Below are positions 23,292-32,829 of a DNA stretch of 64,000 nt, piece after piece. The notes under the pieces were generated by a model. It searched no databases. It was not told the DNA's origin and saw only the letters and a program-made list of their open reading frames with translations. Positions within the stretch are counted from its first letter, which is position 1; the number at the start of each line of letters is the position of its first letter. The stretch spans positions 346,001 to 410,000 of the forward strand of contig JAIVFJ010000014.1 in the NCBI GenBank assembly GCA_025765615.1, given 5' to 3'. The translations under genes were made by a program, and so were the position numbers. This stretch comes from Zopfochytrium polystomum (taxonomy: Eukaryota; Chytridiomycota; Chytridiomycetes; Chytridiales; Chytridiaceae).

Positions 23292-24269
23292 GGCAGCTCA
23301 ACTCTCAGAGATCAATTCAATCATGTCAAAGCATGTCTGGGACTTAGTGGCTCGACCTAAAGGGCGTAAGATTCTCAAGCCCAAATGGGTTTTTGCCTAC
23401 AAGTTTGACAGTGAAGGGTACCTTGAACGCTTCAAGGCTCGCCTTGTTGGTCGGGGTTACACTCAGATCTTTGGTCAGGACTACAATGAGACCTTCTCCC
23501 CTGTCGTCCGCAGCTCCTCCATAGGGGCAATCCTTGCTATCTCGTTGCTGTTTGACCTCATACTTGCAGGCCTTGATGTCGAAACTGCATACTTGAACGC
23601 CAAACTGGACATTGAAAACTTCATGGAACAACCAGAAGGCTTTGAGATACGTGGTGCAGACGGGATACTTCTTGTCTGTTTACTCAGGAAGAGTCTGTAC
23701 GGAATGCACCAGTCTGGTCGACAGTGGTACAAAACAATCTGCGACTTCCTAGTAGAAATTGGATTTACGCAATTGAAGACTGACCACTGTGTCTTTGTGC
23801 AAAGGCACCCTGATGGAAAGGTCAAGACCATCATCACTCTATACGTAGATGACATCCTCATCTTCAGTCACACTGAAGAAGAAATTGCCAAAATTCTTTC
23901 TCTGATCAAATCAAAGTTCAAAATCTGCGAGGACCTCAACCCAAAAGTTGCTGTTGGCATCCAAGTTGAGAAAATCAAAGATGGAATCTTTATTGGACAG
24001 AAAAACTACACACAGCATGTCTTGGAGGAAGCAAACTACTGGTGTGACGATGAAGGCTTACCTGTCAAAATCAAAGCAACTCCCATGTCCACGACATGGA
24101 TACACGATGTGGACTCTGGAAAACTTCCACAAAAAGAGTCGGAATACTTCCGAAGCACACTCATGCAACTTGCTTACCTTGCAAACTTGATGCGCCCTGA
24201 CATTGTGTATGCTGTGAATACACTTGCACAATACCAGTCCGCTCCAACCCATTCAGATTCCCTTGCGCT
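23292..24269 (+). pseudogene. Copia reverse transcriptase, 5' part of split pol
   Basis: The frame is open from the LTR border. It shows Ty1/copia RT signatures: WDLVARPKGRKILKPKWVF, ARLVGRGYTQ, DVETAYLNAKL, LRKSLYGMHQSGRQWY, the catalytic YVDDILIF, and RPDIVYAVNTLAQY. The N-terminal part of pol (integrase) is missing, cut by the 1.45-kb LTR. At 24269 the frame is interrupted by a chromovirus insertion with target duplication GCGCT and resumes at 27368. Apart from the insertion the RT frame has no stop, so it decayed little before being split. Confidence 0.85.
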
Positions 24270-24622
24270 TGTCAGGAACAGGGCAGAACAGGACAAGGCA
24301 GACAAGGAACTGAGAGGAGTGATGATTGTATTGGAAACAATAATTCACTTGAGGGATGGGACAGGTCCCCCATCCCACTTTTATACCTTTTGAGAGTGTT
24401 CCTTGTCAAGACTCCAAGAAAGTTCCAGAAAGAGCAATTAGTAATACAATGATACCAATGATACCAATGACAACAAGACAAGTCAGGAAAGCAAAGAAGG
24501 TTCCAGAAGGTTCCACAAGGTTCCATGAAGGAATGTTCTAGAAGGTTCCAGAAGGTTCCAGAAGGTTCCATGAAGGAATGTTCTAGAAGGTTCCAGAGGT
24601 TTCCAGAGGGTGATTCATAACA

Positions 24623-25078
24623 TCATCTCCCCCAGGCCTCTTCTGCAACTTGGTGGGGTACCTGGTCTTGAACTCGAGCAGAAGGTCTTGGCAGTGAGTG
24701 AGGTTTGACTCAGGCTCCCAGGTGTTGTCAGCATCTGAGTAACCTTTCCACTTAACAAGGAACTTGAGTGTTCTTCCAAACCACTTGGCATCCAAGATTT
24801 GTTCAACCTCAAATTCCTCTTCACCTTCTACCTCAACTGGAGGAGGAGGAGGAACAACTCTGCCTGGAATGGAATTGGCCACAAACTTCTCTAAAAGGCT
24901 GACATGGAAAACTGGGTGGATCTTCATGGATGCAGGGAGATCCAGCTTGAAGGTGACTGGATTGATTTGCTCCAAGATCTTGAAAGGTCCCAACTTGAGG
25001 TTGTCTAGCTTGGGACTTGGTCTTTTGGTCTGCAAGTTCTTCCTCAGAAGCCAAACTTGCTGACCCACAGCAAGTGAA
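24623..25078 (-). pseudogene. Chromovirus integrase C-terminus and chromodomain (deletion copy)
   Basis: The frame reads QQVWLLRKNLQTKRPSPKL, the GPF module (KLGPFKILEQINPVTFKLDLP), then the chromodomain (FEVEQILDAKWFGRTLKFL, VKWKGYSDADNTWEPESNL). It matches the end of the intact pol almost residue for residue. It is joined upstream not to integrase but to the LTR-derived patch, so it cannot be translated in the normal context. Confidence 0.9.
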
Positions 25079-25144
25079 TTATGATGTCAGGAACAGGGCA
25101 GGACAGGACAAGGCAGACAAGGAACTGAGAGGAGTGATGATGTA

Positions 25145-26180
25145 CAGTGGCTTGAAAGGTGGGCTGCAAGTTTCATCCTTGAGTGGGATTTCACAGTCAT
25201 AAGGCCTCTGAGCTGGTAGCAGGTCTGCCTTGGTCTTGGAAAACACATCAGCATAAGGGAGATATTCTTTTGGTAGCTTGGATGCCAGCAAAAGGTCTGA
25301 TGGGTCCAGGTTGTCGTGCTCCTCAGCAGTGGGGCTTGAATTCTTGACTGGGAACTGTGATTCTTGAATCTTTGACTGAGAGTTCTGTTCTTGGCAAAGA
25401 CTGTGAGCTGTGGAACTTGAATCTTGAATGTGGACTGTGAACTGTGGTACTTGAATCTTTGACTGTGGGTTCTGTGAACAAGAGTCATGGCCATGACTGT
25501 GAGCTCTATGAGCTCTACTTGAATCTTGACTGTGAACTGTGAACTGTGGAACTTGAGTCTTGGCTGGCTGTGAATCTTGAATCAAGGGCTTGAGAGCATG
25601 AGACTTGGGGGCTTGACTTGAGTTTTGGGTGACTGTTCCAATTGGTGGAAGTTGGACTTGACCAGTGACCCAATCAATGTCAGGGTTCTGGGCTTGCAGC
25701 CATGGTAATCCCAGGATGACAGAGAATGTGGGTGAGCCAAGATCCAATACTTCCAGGTTGACCATGGATGGTGGAAAGTCTTGGATGTGGAGGTTTAGCT
25801 TGGTTTCATGGCTCATTTCCTTGAACAGAGCATGATTGGCAAAGTGGACCTTGAGGGGTGTGGATTTCTTGATGGTGGGATTGGCACAAGACTTGGCAAG
25901 GGTGGCATCAATGAAGTTTGCAGGATGATCCAGAGTCAATAAGGGCCTTGGTTGTGATGGTTGACTTGGGTGAGAGTTGAATCTTGACATCCATGGTGAG
26001 TTGGTGGGGCGGGGCTTTGGAATCTGAGGTGTTTGTGGTGCTGGTGGTGGTGATGAAACAGGGGCAGCTTGGAGGAGGGTCCAGGGAATTGCCCCTCAGT
26101 GAGCCTGGACCTGGGAGTTTGGGTGCTTCTTCCTTGGGCAGTCCTTGACAGCATGCTCCTTGGAGCCACAGTAGAAACAC
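25145..26180 (-). pseudogene. Chromovirus pol 5' part (protease), frameshifted
   Basis: Corresponds to residues about 1-345 of the intact pol. The protease active site ALIDSGSSC is present. Just after it an extra base shifts the frame (the intact copy reads CNIIDATLAK, this copy CKLH then stop). Similarity continues in the next frame through the His/Gln/Ser-rich linker to PFKPLY, where the deletion begins. The frameshift and the missing RT make this copy non-autonomous. Confidence 0.85.
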
Positions 26181-27019
26181 AGTCCCTGCTGGGCCCTCCT
26201 TGTTTTCTCCTCTTGGCTCAGAGGACCCTTAGGAAGTGTCTCAACTGCATCCACTTGCATGGGTTCAGGAACTGTGAGAGCTTGAGGGACTGGGGTAAGC
26301 CTTGATGTAGTTCCTACTTGTCTTTGCTTCAGCCTCTTGGAGTAGAGTCTGTTGTCAATCTTGATGGCAAGGAGAATGTACTCTTCCAAGGTCTCAGGGA
26401 TGTGCAGAGACTGGGAGAGCATGTCTTGGATAGACTCATGGAGACCATCATGGTACAGCTCCATCAGAGCTGCATCATTGTATCCAGAGTCTCTGGCTAG
26501 TTGCTTGAATTGGTTGGTGTAGGCCACACAAGATTGCTTTCCTTGCTTGATATGCTTGAGCTTGGATCTTGCTGTCCAAGATGCGTAGGGGTCACCAAAG
26601 GTAGCTTCCAGCCCCTCCCAGAGCTCTTGCAGGGTGGTGGGTGTGCTTGGGAGAGATCTGTACCATGATTGAGCTTGACCAGACAGGAGGGTGCTTGTGA
26701 AAAGAACCTTGACTTGCTCACTGGGGAATCTTGAAGGTTGGAGAAGGATGACATTCTCCACAGTGGCCATAAAGTTCCTGAGGTCTTTGGCCAGCCCAGT
26801 GAACTTGTCAGGGCTGGGAACCTTGGGCTCTCTTGCTTGGTTGGCTTGGGGCAGGGGAAGAGCTTGATGTTCTTGTTGGTGAAGTTGTTGTTGAAGCTGG
26901 TGCTGCTGGTGAAGGACTTGTTCTTGAAGTTGGTGTGTCTGTCTTGAAAGGGCTTGTAATTGGTCCATCAAGGCTTGGAAGGCAGTTGCATCAGGGAAGG
27001 TGTTGTTTGGGTCAGACAT
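26096..27019 (-). CDS. gag: Chromovirus Gag (deletion copy), open
   Basis: An open 307-codon frame, almost identical to the Gag at 50435-51358. It has a Gln/His-rich N-terminus, a retrotransposon gag core (WYRSLPSTPTTLQELWEGLEATF) and a C-terminal CCHC knuckle (C-x2-C-x4-H-x4-C). It could still supply Gag if transcribed from its LTR. The same frameshift heptamer and hairpin follow. Confidence 0.85.
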   Translation of the reverse strand: MSDPNNTFPDATAFQALMDQLQALSRQTHQLQEQVLHQQHQLQQQLHQQEHQALPLPQANQAREPKVPSPDKFTGLAKDLRNFMATVENVILLQPSRFPSEQVKVLFTSTLLSGQAQSWYRSLPSTPTTLQELWEGLEATFGDPYASWTARSKLKHIKQGKQSCVAYTNQFKQLARDSGYNDAALMELYHDGLHESIQDMLSQSLHIPETLEEYILLAIKIDNRLYSKRLKQRQVGTTSRLTPVPQALTVPEPMQVDAVETLPKGPLSQEEKTRRAQQGLCFYCGSKEHAVKDCPRKKHPNSQVQAH

Positions 27020-27367
27020 GATGGCAGAGAGTAGTAGGAGAGGGTGAAGTGAATTATGATGTCAGGAACAGGGCAGAACAGGACAAGGCAGACAAGGAAC
27101 TGAGAGGAGTGATGATTGTATTGGAAACAATAATTCACTTGAGGGATGGGACAGGTCCCCCATCCCACTTTTATACCTTTTGAGAGTGTTCCTTGTCAAG
27201 ACTCCAAGAAAGTTCCAGAAAGAGCAATTAGTAATACAATGATACCAATGATACCAATGACAACAAGACAAGTCAGGAAAGCAAAGAAGGTTCCAGAAGG
27301 TTCCACAAGGTTCCATGAAGGAATGTTCTAGAAGGTTCCAGAGGTTTCCAGAGGGTGATTCATAACA

Positions 27368-28037
27368 GCGCTCGACAGATTGCTGCGATATGTCCGCGCT
27401 ACCTGGGATCATGGACTTTTCTACGAGAAGGGAGACTCCCAGATGACATGCATCACCAATGCAACGCTCCCAGAGGTAGAGAAAGCTGCGGGTATTTCTT
27501 ACCCAGAGTGGGATGAACCACATGGCTACGCTGATGCCAGCTATGCTGAAGAGGATGGACGCAAGTCGAGGTCAGGGCATGTGTTCATGCTTTGCGGGGG
27601 TGCTATTACATGGTACAGCAAGAAACAATCAGTTGTCGCTTTGTCCTCAACTGAGGCGGAATACTTCTCCCTTACTGAGGCCATCAAAGAGGCAATCTGG
27701 CTACGAATGCTCTTCCAGGAGCTGGGTATGGATTTAAATAAGCCCACTACTGTTTATGAAGACAATCGTTCAACCATAGCTATTGCTATGAATCCAATAC
27801 ACCATGGCCGGGTCAAACACTTTGACGTGAGGTTGCATTTCATACGGGACCACTTGGAGAAAAAGGAGGTTCAACTCATTCATTGCCCAACGGACATGAT
27901 GATTGCCGACCTTCTCACCAAAGCTCTTCCCGCAGCTCAACATGCAAAGCTTGCATCACTGATGGGAATTTGCAGTCTCGCCGACCTCCAAGGTGTAAGC
28001 GTGGTGCCCACGCTCAAATCAGCACAACGCTTAGTCT
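27368..28037 (+). pseudogene. Copia RNase H, 3' part of split pol
   Basis: Continues the copia frame after the second copy of the GCGCT duplication. It shows the copia RNase H pattern: GYADASYAEEDGRKSRSGHVF, ITWYSKKQSVVALSSTEAEY, EDNRSTIAIAMNP, KHFDVRLHFIRDHL, then IADLLTKALP. It stops at 28037. Removing the nested element would leave the pol frame continuous across the junction, so the insertion alone broke this part of the gene. Confidence 0.9.
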
Positions 28038-28480
28038 AAAGGCTCTCTCTGGCTTCTCCAGCTACACTTGTGGGTTCATGCAGGTTTTCACAAGTGTAGG
28101 GGGGTGCATGGGTGGGTTCGAGTCCCACTGCTTGGCTGGCATTGTTGGACAGCCATGTACTCCAGGAGAAACAGTTGCCCCCTCTCTTTCTATTGCGGGG
28201 GTGTGTTGAGATTTGACCCACGGGGTACACTACGCCCGTTACTGATGATCCCTTTGAGAACTCCATCCAATCACATTGGATGGGGCGTTTGAAGGGCTCA
28301 GTAGATTCAATACTTGAATGGGGCGCTCGGAAGGGCTAATCTGTTCTCAATAAAAAGAGATAGGCAAAGGCGGCTGTTGTTCTAGCTTTGTTCATCATAC
28401 CGGTAGGAACAATGCAATCAGAACATGCACAAAAACGCTCAAACTACACACTCTGCACATGTAACACAGCACAGCAAGCA
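28038..28480 (+). other. Copia 3' flank: hairpin, tRNA T-arm-like stem, unassigned LTR
   Basis: Just after the copia stop there is an 11-bp perfect inverted repeat with a 16-nt loop (28062-28072 / 28089-28099). A perfect T-arm-like hairpin follows (28112-28128: GTGGG, TTCGAGT, CCCAC) with a box B match. The rest is likely the copia 3' UTR/LTR, but the partner LTR is not in the window and the boundary cannot be set. Confidence 0.45.
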
Positions 28481-28495
28481 TGCAGAAGCAGTGTA

Positions 28496-28630
28496 CCACT
28501 GCCCCATGCTCCGGAATTCCGCTCTCTGCACCGGAATTCTGCTCTCTGCATCAGAATTCCGCTTCCTGATCTGGAATTCCGCTCTCTGCATCAGAATTCC
28601 GCTCCCTGATCTGGAATTCCAGCTTTCCTG
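28496..28630. repeat. Minisatellite, 20-22-bp units with GGAATTCCGCTC core
   Basis: About six imperfect tandem units alternating CTCTCTGCATCA and CCTGATCT spacers between (G/A)GAATTCC cores. No coding meaning. Confidence 0.85.
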
Positions 28631-28857
28631 CTGTGCTGTGCAATCTGAGCAATGTAACAGGCATTTAGGAATCAGGGATTGCACCAATCACTGCATTTCT
28701 AAAAGTGAGATAAAAACTGAGCTCACCAGAGATTGCACCAATCATTGGATTTCTAAAAACAAGGAAAAAAAGCAGCTTGTTTCCCAAACAAGCTTCCTGA
28801 TTTGGAAACAACCAAACCAATTTACAAGCAACTGTTTCTCAAACAAGCTGTAAATTG

Positions 28858-29055
28858 GTTCCTGGTGGTACTCAGCCCAGACAAAGTACTCAGCCCAAGG
28901 TGGTACTCAGCCCTGGCTGGTACTTAGCCCTGGCTGGTACTCAGCCCAGGCTGGTACTTAGCCCTGGCTGGTACTCAGCCCTGAGTGATGCCCAGCCCTG
29001 GGTGGTACTCAGCCCTGAATGGGTACTTAGCCCAGGCTGGGGGTTGGTGCTCAGC
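28858..29055. repeat. Minisatellite, about 18-bp units (GGTACTCAGCCCTGGCT)
   Basis: About eleven imperfect tandem copies with C/T and TTAG/TCAG variants. The tract lies upstream of a TATA-like TATAAAAG near 29135 and the gag-protease ORF region, although that ORF is on the other strand. Confidence 0.85.
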
Positions 29056-29314
29056 CTGTTTTATCTCATTTCTGTGGCCTGCTCTGTGCAGCCCACTGCT
29101 CCCTCTGTTTTCTGATGGCTCCAACCTGCAGGAGTATAAAAGCAGCAAACTCTCACAGAGATCAAACAAGGAATCCAACCCCCTCCTTGCTGCTTTTACA
29201 GAATCCAGTGCAAAACAAGCCAATCTCTCTTCCTCCATTTGCTCTCTCTTCCCTCTCTGCCCACTCACTCCTCTCTCCTCTCTCCATCCTCTCACTCCTC
29301 TCCCTTTTCCATCA

Positions 29315-31205
29315 TCACTGCTCTCTCTCTCTCTCTTCATCCCCACACACACCAAGTCCCTCCAGTCCTGGGTGGGATTTCATCAAGCGAGTTTCACCAT
29401 CATGGTGGTGTAGGTCAGCAGCAGTGAAGAGAGAACCAGGGAAGTGTATTTTCTTATCCATGAGGGATGCAAAAGGCGTTGCGTGAACAAAGCCGTTCCT
29501 GTGAATCATAGGATGGGAGAGCTGAACCTTAACAGCGCAACTGTGATTCAGGGCCAGGACAATGTCTTCAGAAACAACAATGTCAACAACCTCGTCCTGT
29601 TGGGAGATGTTGGTCTTGTTACCGGCGGTGACACACTGGTAAGAGATGAGAGGAGTTTTAAACCATGCTGTGACTCCATGGGGAGTCTGAGACTTCCACA
29701 TTAGGCTGTCATGTTCAAAAGAGATATTGGTGCGAAACTCTTTAAGAACAGGTGTTCCAAGAATGACTGTGCGGGGACAATGAGGGACGACAGAGAAGCG
29801 GAACCATTTTGCACAGGCACCACTTCTTCCAAAGTTGACCTTCATGTAAACATGACCCAAAATAGGCACTTGTCCGCCTATTCCTTTATTCATGGCAGGT
29901 CGACTCAAAGGAGTCATTACAGGTGATTTGCGTAGTTTCTCCAGAAACGCAGTAGTCACAACATTGTGATTGGAGCTGGTATCAACCAGGCAATCAGGAA
30001 GAATACAGCCCTGGACCCAGGCTGAAACGCGGGCTACTGTTGCAACGCGGTTGTTGAGACTGATGTAAGTCTCCAGATATGTGCTTGGGGCACTCAATCC
30101 TTTTCCTGGGGTAGATACCAAGGAGATTGGGATAGCCTCAGGCTGTGTCACTTCGGCTTTGCTCTCAGTGGGCAGCTCCGGGCCAGTAGGGCTGGGTGTT
30201 AGGTCTGGTGACACAGGGTCAGTAGAGTTGTTGGCCTCTACCTTGGTAGAGGTAGGAGCAACGACGACTTGGTCGGAGGCTGTGATGAAGGGGGCAGGTG
30301 ACACACTTGCTTGGCAGGGTTGCCTAGATGCACTCATGCCCTCATCTTCACTTTCTGTGTCACTGAAATACACAAGTGGGGGAGGAATTTGTTCCTCGTC
30401 CTCCTCCTCTGGGGTCTCAGCAATGCAAGACACTGGTAATTCTTCTTCTGCTGTCAGCATGATAGTGGAAGTGGTGTGTCCCTCTTCAGGACTTTTAACT
30501 CGACTGTTCGGTTCCAAAGGACCCTCCAGGGGGGAAAAAATGGGGGGTTGTTCATCAAAGAGGCCTTCTGGCAGAGGGGCCGGAAGTGTGTCAGAGGGAG
30601 ACAGAGTGACAGGCACAGTGTCAGGCCCATTCAGTTGACGCAGGCGCCACTGGAAGCGAAGACCGTTAGGAAAACGGGCAGGCAGAGGAGTGGCACCAGG
30701 AATTGAGATTTTGTGACCATTAATCTTGCGAGATTTAGTGGTGCTCGTAACAACATGACGCAAGGCGTCAGGTTGTGGTGGGGGCAACAGTGTAGGGTTT
30801 GCAAACCAAAGAGCTGTCAGGTTGAAGAAACAACAAGTACAGGAGGTTGACGTGCTGGACAGACGGTGCTTGAGCAGGAAAATGGTAAACAAGCCATTGT
30901 GGTTTCACTAAGTCCATGCGGTCTGTGAAAATGCTAGCTAGTGTAAACCCCATGTCACGGGCGGGCGAGGGGACCTCGACGCCATGAGGCAACACCAGTG
31001 AGATAGGTAATGGTGATGCAGACTGGAGTAAATCAAAGTTGGCAGGGTCAAAGGTATCAGAGACCCAAACGACATTAGTATCATGCAAGAAAAGTTCTTG
31101 AAGAAGCAAAGGGGCGGAATGGTGGGCACCAAAAACCTTTATTTCATGGGAAAACGCGTGCCCTACAACAGATGTAATTTGAGGCAAGTTGATAGCCACA
31201 AACAA
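29315..31205 (-). pseudogene. Retroelement gag-protease polyprotein fragment
   Basis: A 525-codon minus-strand frame (30892-29315), preceded by a second frame (31205-30768). Residues 1-270 are Pro/Ser/Thr/Glu-rich. Then comes a retropepsin-like segment: GCILPDCLVDTSSNHNVVTTAFL, GGQVPILGHVYMKVNF and PRTVILGTPVLKEF (flap and ILG motifs). The catalytic D-S/T-G reads D-T-S, which should abolish activity unless the residue is tolerated. No RT follows on this strand. The family is not clear from the protease alone. The 5' frame has no recognised domain and may be joined by a frameshift. Confidence 0.5.
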
Positions 31206-31283
31206 CTTATTCAGGCAAAGGAAAAAGGAAACAGTGAAACCAAAAACTGAAGCAGCAGCGTGAAGATGGCGTGAATCAAACCG

Positions 31284-31345
31284 GAGGGGTTCCTGCGAAT
31301 AAAATCCCTAGGCTTTATCACTGAGACCTCAGTTTAGTCTCACAT
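31284..31345 (-). mobile_element. Terminal fragment of 1.45-kb LTR
   Basis: 62 bp matching the TAGTCTCACA-side end of the family (GCGAATAAAATCC, GGCTTTATCACTGAGACCTC). It is oriented like copies 2 and 3 and is cut on its left. Confidence 0.7.
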
Positions 31346-31430
31346 AGTGATGATCCTGTTGCAGGAGGAACCAGTAGCTGGAAAATTTGGAGGAGTTGCT
31401 CGACAGCACGCTGGTGACAAATAGTGACTC

Positions 31431-32098
31431 TTTCGTCTTAACAGTTTCCGTTGCGCCAGGGTTTTCTAAACATATTTTCTTTAGTGACTAACAGTGACTG
31501 CCTGACTGCCTAGGGATGGGGTGCGTGACAGGCCATACCCCAAGGCCACCTAATTTATTATTTATTTGGCTCTTGTACATACACGCATAGGGTTGGGAGG
31601 ACTTAGAGCATTGGTGGTGGATGCTCCAAGTCAGGGTGGTGGGTTGACTTGTCCCTTCGTGGGGCTCCTCTTAATGGGCCGTGGGTGGGGAATGCAGCTG
31701 GCCCCACCAGCGACTGTGTGACATTGCCAGCTCTGTGTTGGAGTGAGGATCCCTGGCGCTTGCCCGCCGCGACAACGACAGCGTCGTTGTCCCCAACCTT
31801 CCTGTCCCCGCGAGGGTGTTGTTGGCCACACTCGGTGCAGCCATCTATGAATGCCTGCCTCGGTCCTATTGCTGTGAGAGTGAGATGCGTGAGTACGAGT
31901 GCAATGCAATAAAGCCTGTTGGTCGAGTGATCGTGCTGACACAGCCTGGTGGGGTGTGTGTACGATTGCAGGTGTTTCCGCGTGCGAGTTCCCTGCTGGC
32001 GACCTTCTGACCCCTACATAGTCGACTCCCTTCTCTCTCTCCCCCCCGTCACTGGCGACGACGAGGGCTCCCGCAGCACCATCCGCGACGAGGGGAGC
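31431..32098 (+). mobile_element. Internal fragment of 1.45-kb LTR
   Basis: Matches the family from CGTCTTAACAGTTTCCGTTGCG onward, oriented like the 7.9-kb copy. It includes the conserved LTR ORF in degraded form. A further piece of the same LTR in the same orientation lies at 34868-34972. The two were probably one copy, separated by the insertion of 32099-34867 with loss of about 350 bp. Confidence 0.7.
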
Positions 32099-32103
32099 TA
32101 AAC

Positions 32104-32547
32104 TCTTTTGTTGGTATGTTCACTGGCAAGATACTGACAGAATCCAACGACTTTATTAGTAACCTTTAGATCAAGGTCATTGGCAAAAAAGGAATCCAGG
32201 ACCGAATGCAGATGGACCTATTCCCTCTTGAGAGGCCTACCATACATACGCCACACATCTTCCCAAGGATCAGTGGGACAGATGGCATTTCTGGCTGCAC
32301 TGTCGAAATGGTTGGAGCAGAGCTGAAGGGCATCGAAACACTCTCACCAAATTATCTCAATGTACTGACTGCCGCTGAGCGAGCTTATGCTGGACCAATT
32401 GTGGCTGTTGAAGCACCTGTCAAGTATCATTTTCAGCATCACATCATGACTTCATCAGAGTTCATGAATGCTGTGCTGAAGATGCTTTTTTTTTTTCCCT
32501 CTGGCCCTGAAGGGGCCGGCCGGAAGAGAAAGAGCCATCAACAGTGA
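32104..32547 (+). pseudogene. Unrecognised coding-like fragment
   Basis: A frame with one internal stop (near 32168) reads a protein-like sequence (TVEMVGAELKGIETLSPNYLNVL, VKYHFQHHIMTSSEFMNAVLK). It ends by a poly-T run. I do not recognise it. Its position amid transposons suggests a transposon or captured gene piece. Confidence 0.3.
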
Positions 32548-32600
32548 ACTGTAATAGACTATGTCCAGGTATCACCTCAGCAAACTGGCAGTGAGTGCGT

Positions 32601-32820
32601 TGGCTATGATGGCTGATTGATGGATTGGGCTGCTGTGGTGTACACTACTGAAGGTGGTGGGGGTGGGAGGTTGATCTTGGCTTCTGTCAGTCTTGTGTTT
32701 GTCTTTTTACAAAACTGCTACAAGGACCATCACTTGCAAAATGCTGCAAGTCATCCTTGCAGAGCAGTAACAGGTCAAAGCTCCTGCACACTGCTTACAC
32801 CAAAAGACCCAAAACTAACA
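32601..32820 (-). mobile_element. Copia LTR (3' LTR of the minus-strand copy)
   Basis: Inverted match to 44435-44947 (without its nested insert). On the minus strand it begins TGTTAGTTTTGGG after a G-rich polypurine tract (rc of 32821-32830). The outer end is truncated near 32601. Confidence 0.75.
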
Positions 32821-32829
32821 CTCCCCCCT

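Larger units (their letters stand above)
24270..27367 (-). mobile_element. Chromovirus deletion derivative nested in copia pol
   Basis: Minus-strand Ty3/gypsy element with LTRs 24270-24622 (353 bp) and 27060-27367 (308 bp). It is flanked by a perfect 5-bp duplication GCGCT (24265-24269 and 27368-27372). It is the same family as the complete element at 50042-55346. The internal region is 2437 bp instead of 4599. RT, RNase H and most of integrase are gone, replaced by a short LTR-plus-leader patch at about 25075-25145. The two LTRs differ by one 45-bp unit. Confidence 0.95.
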
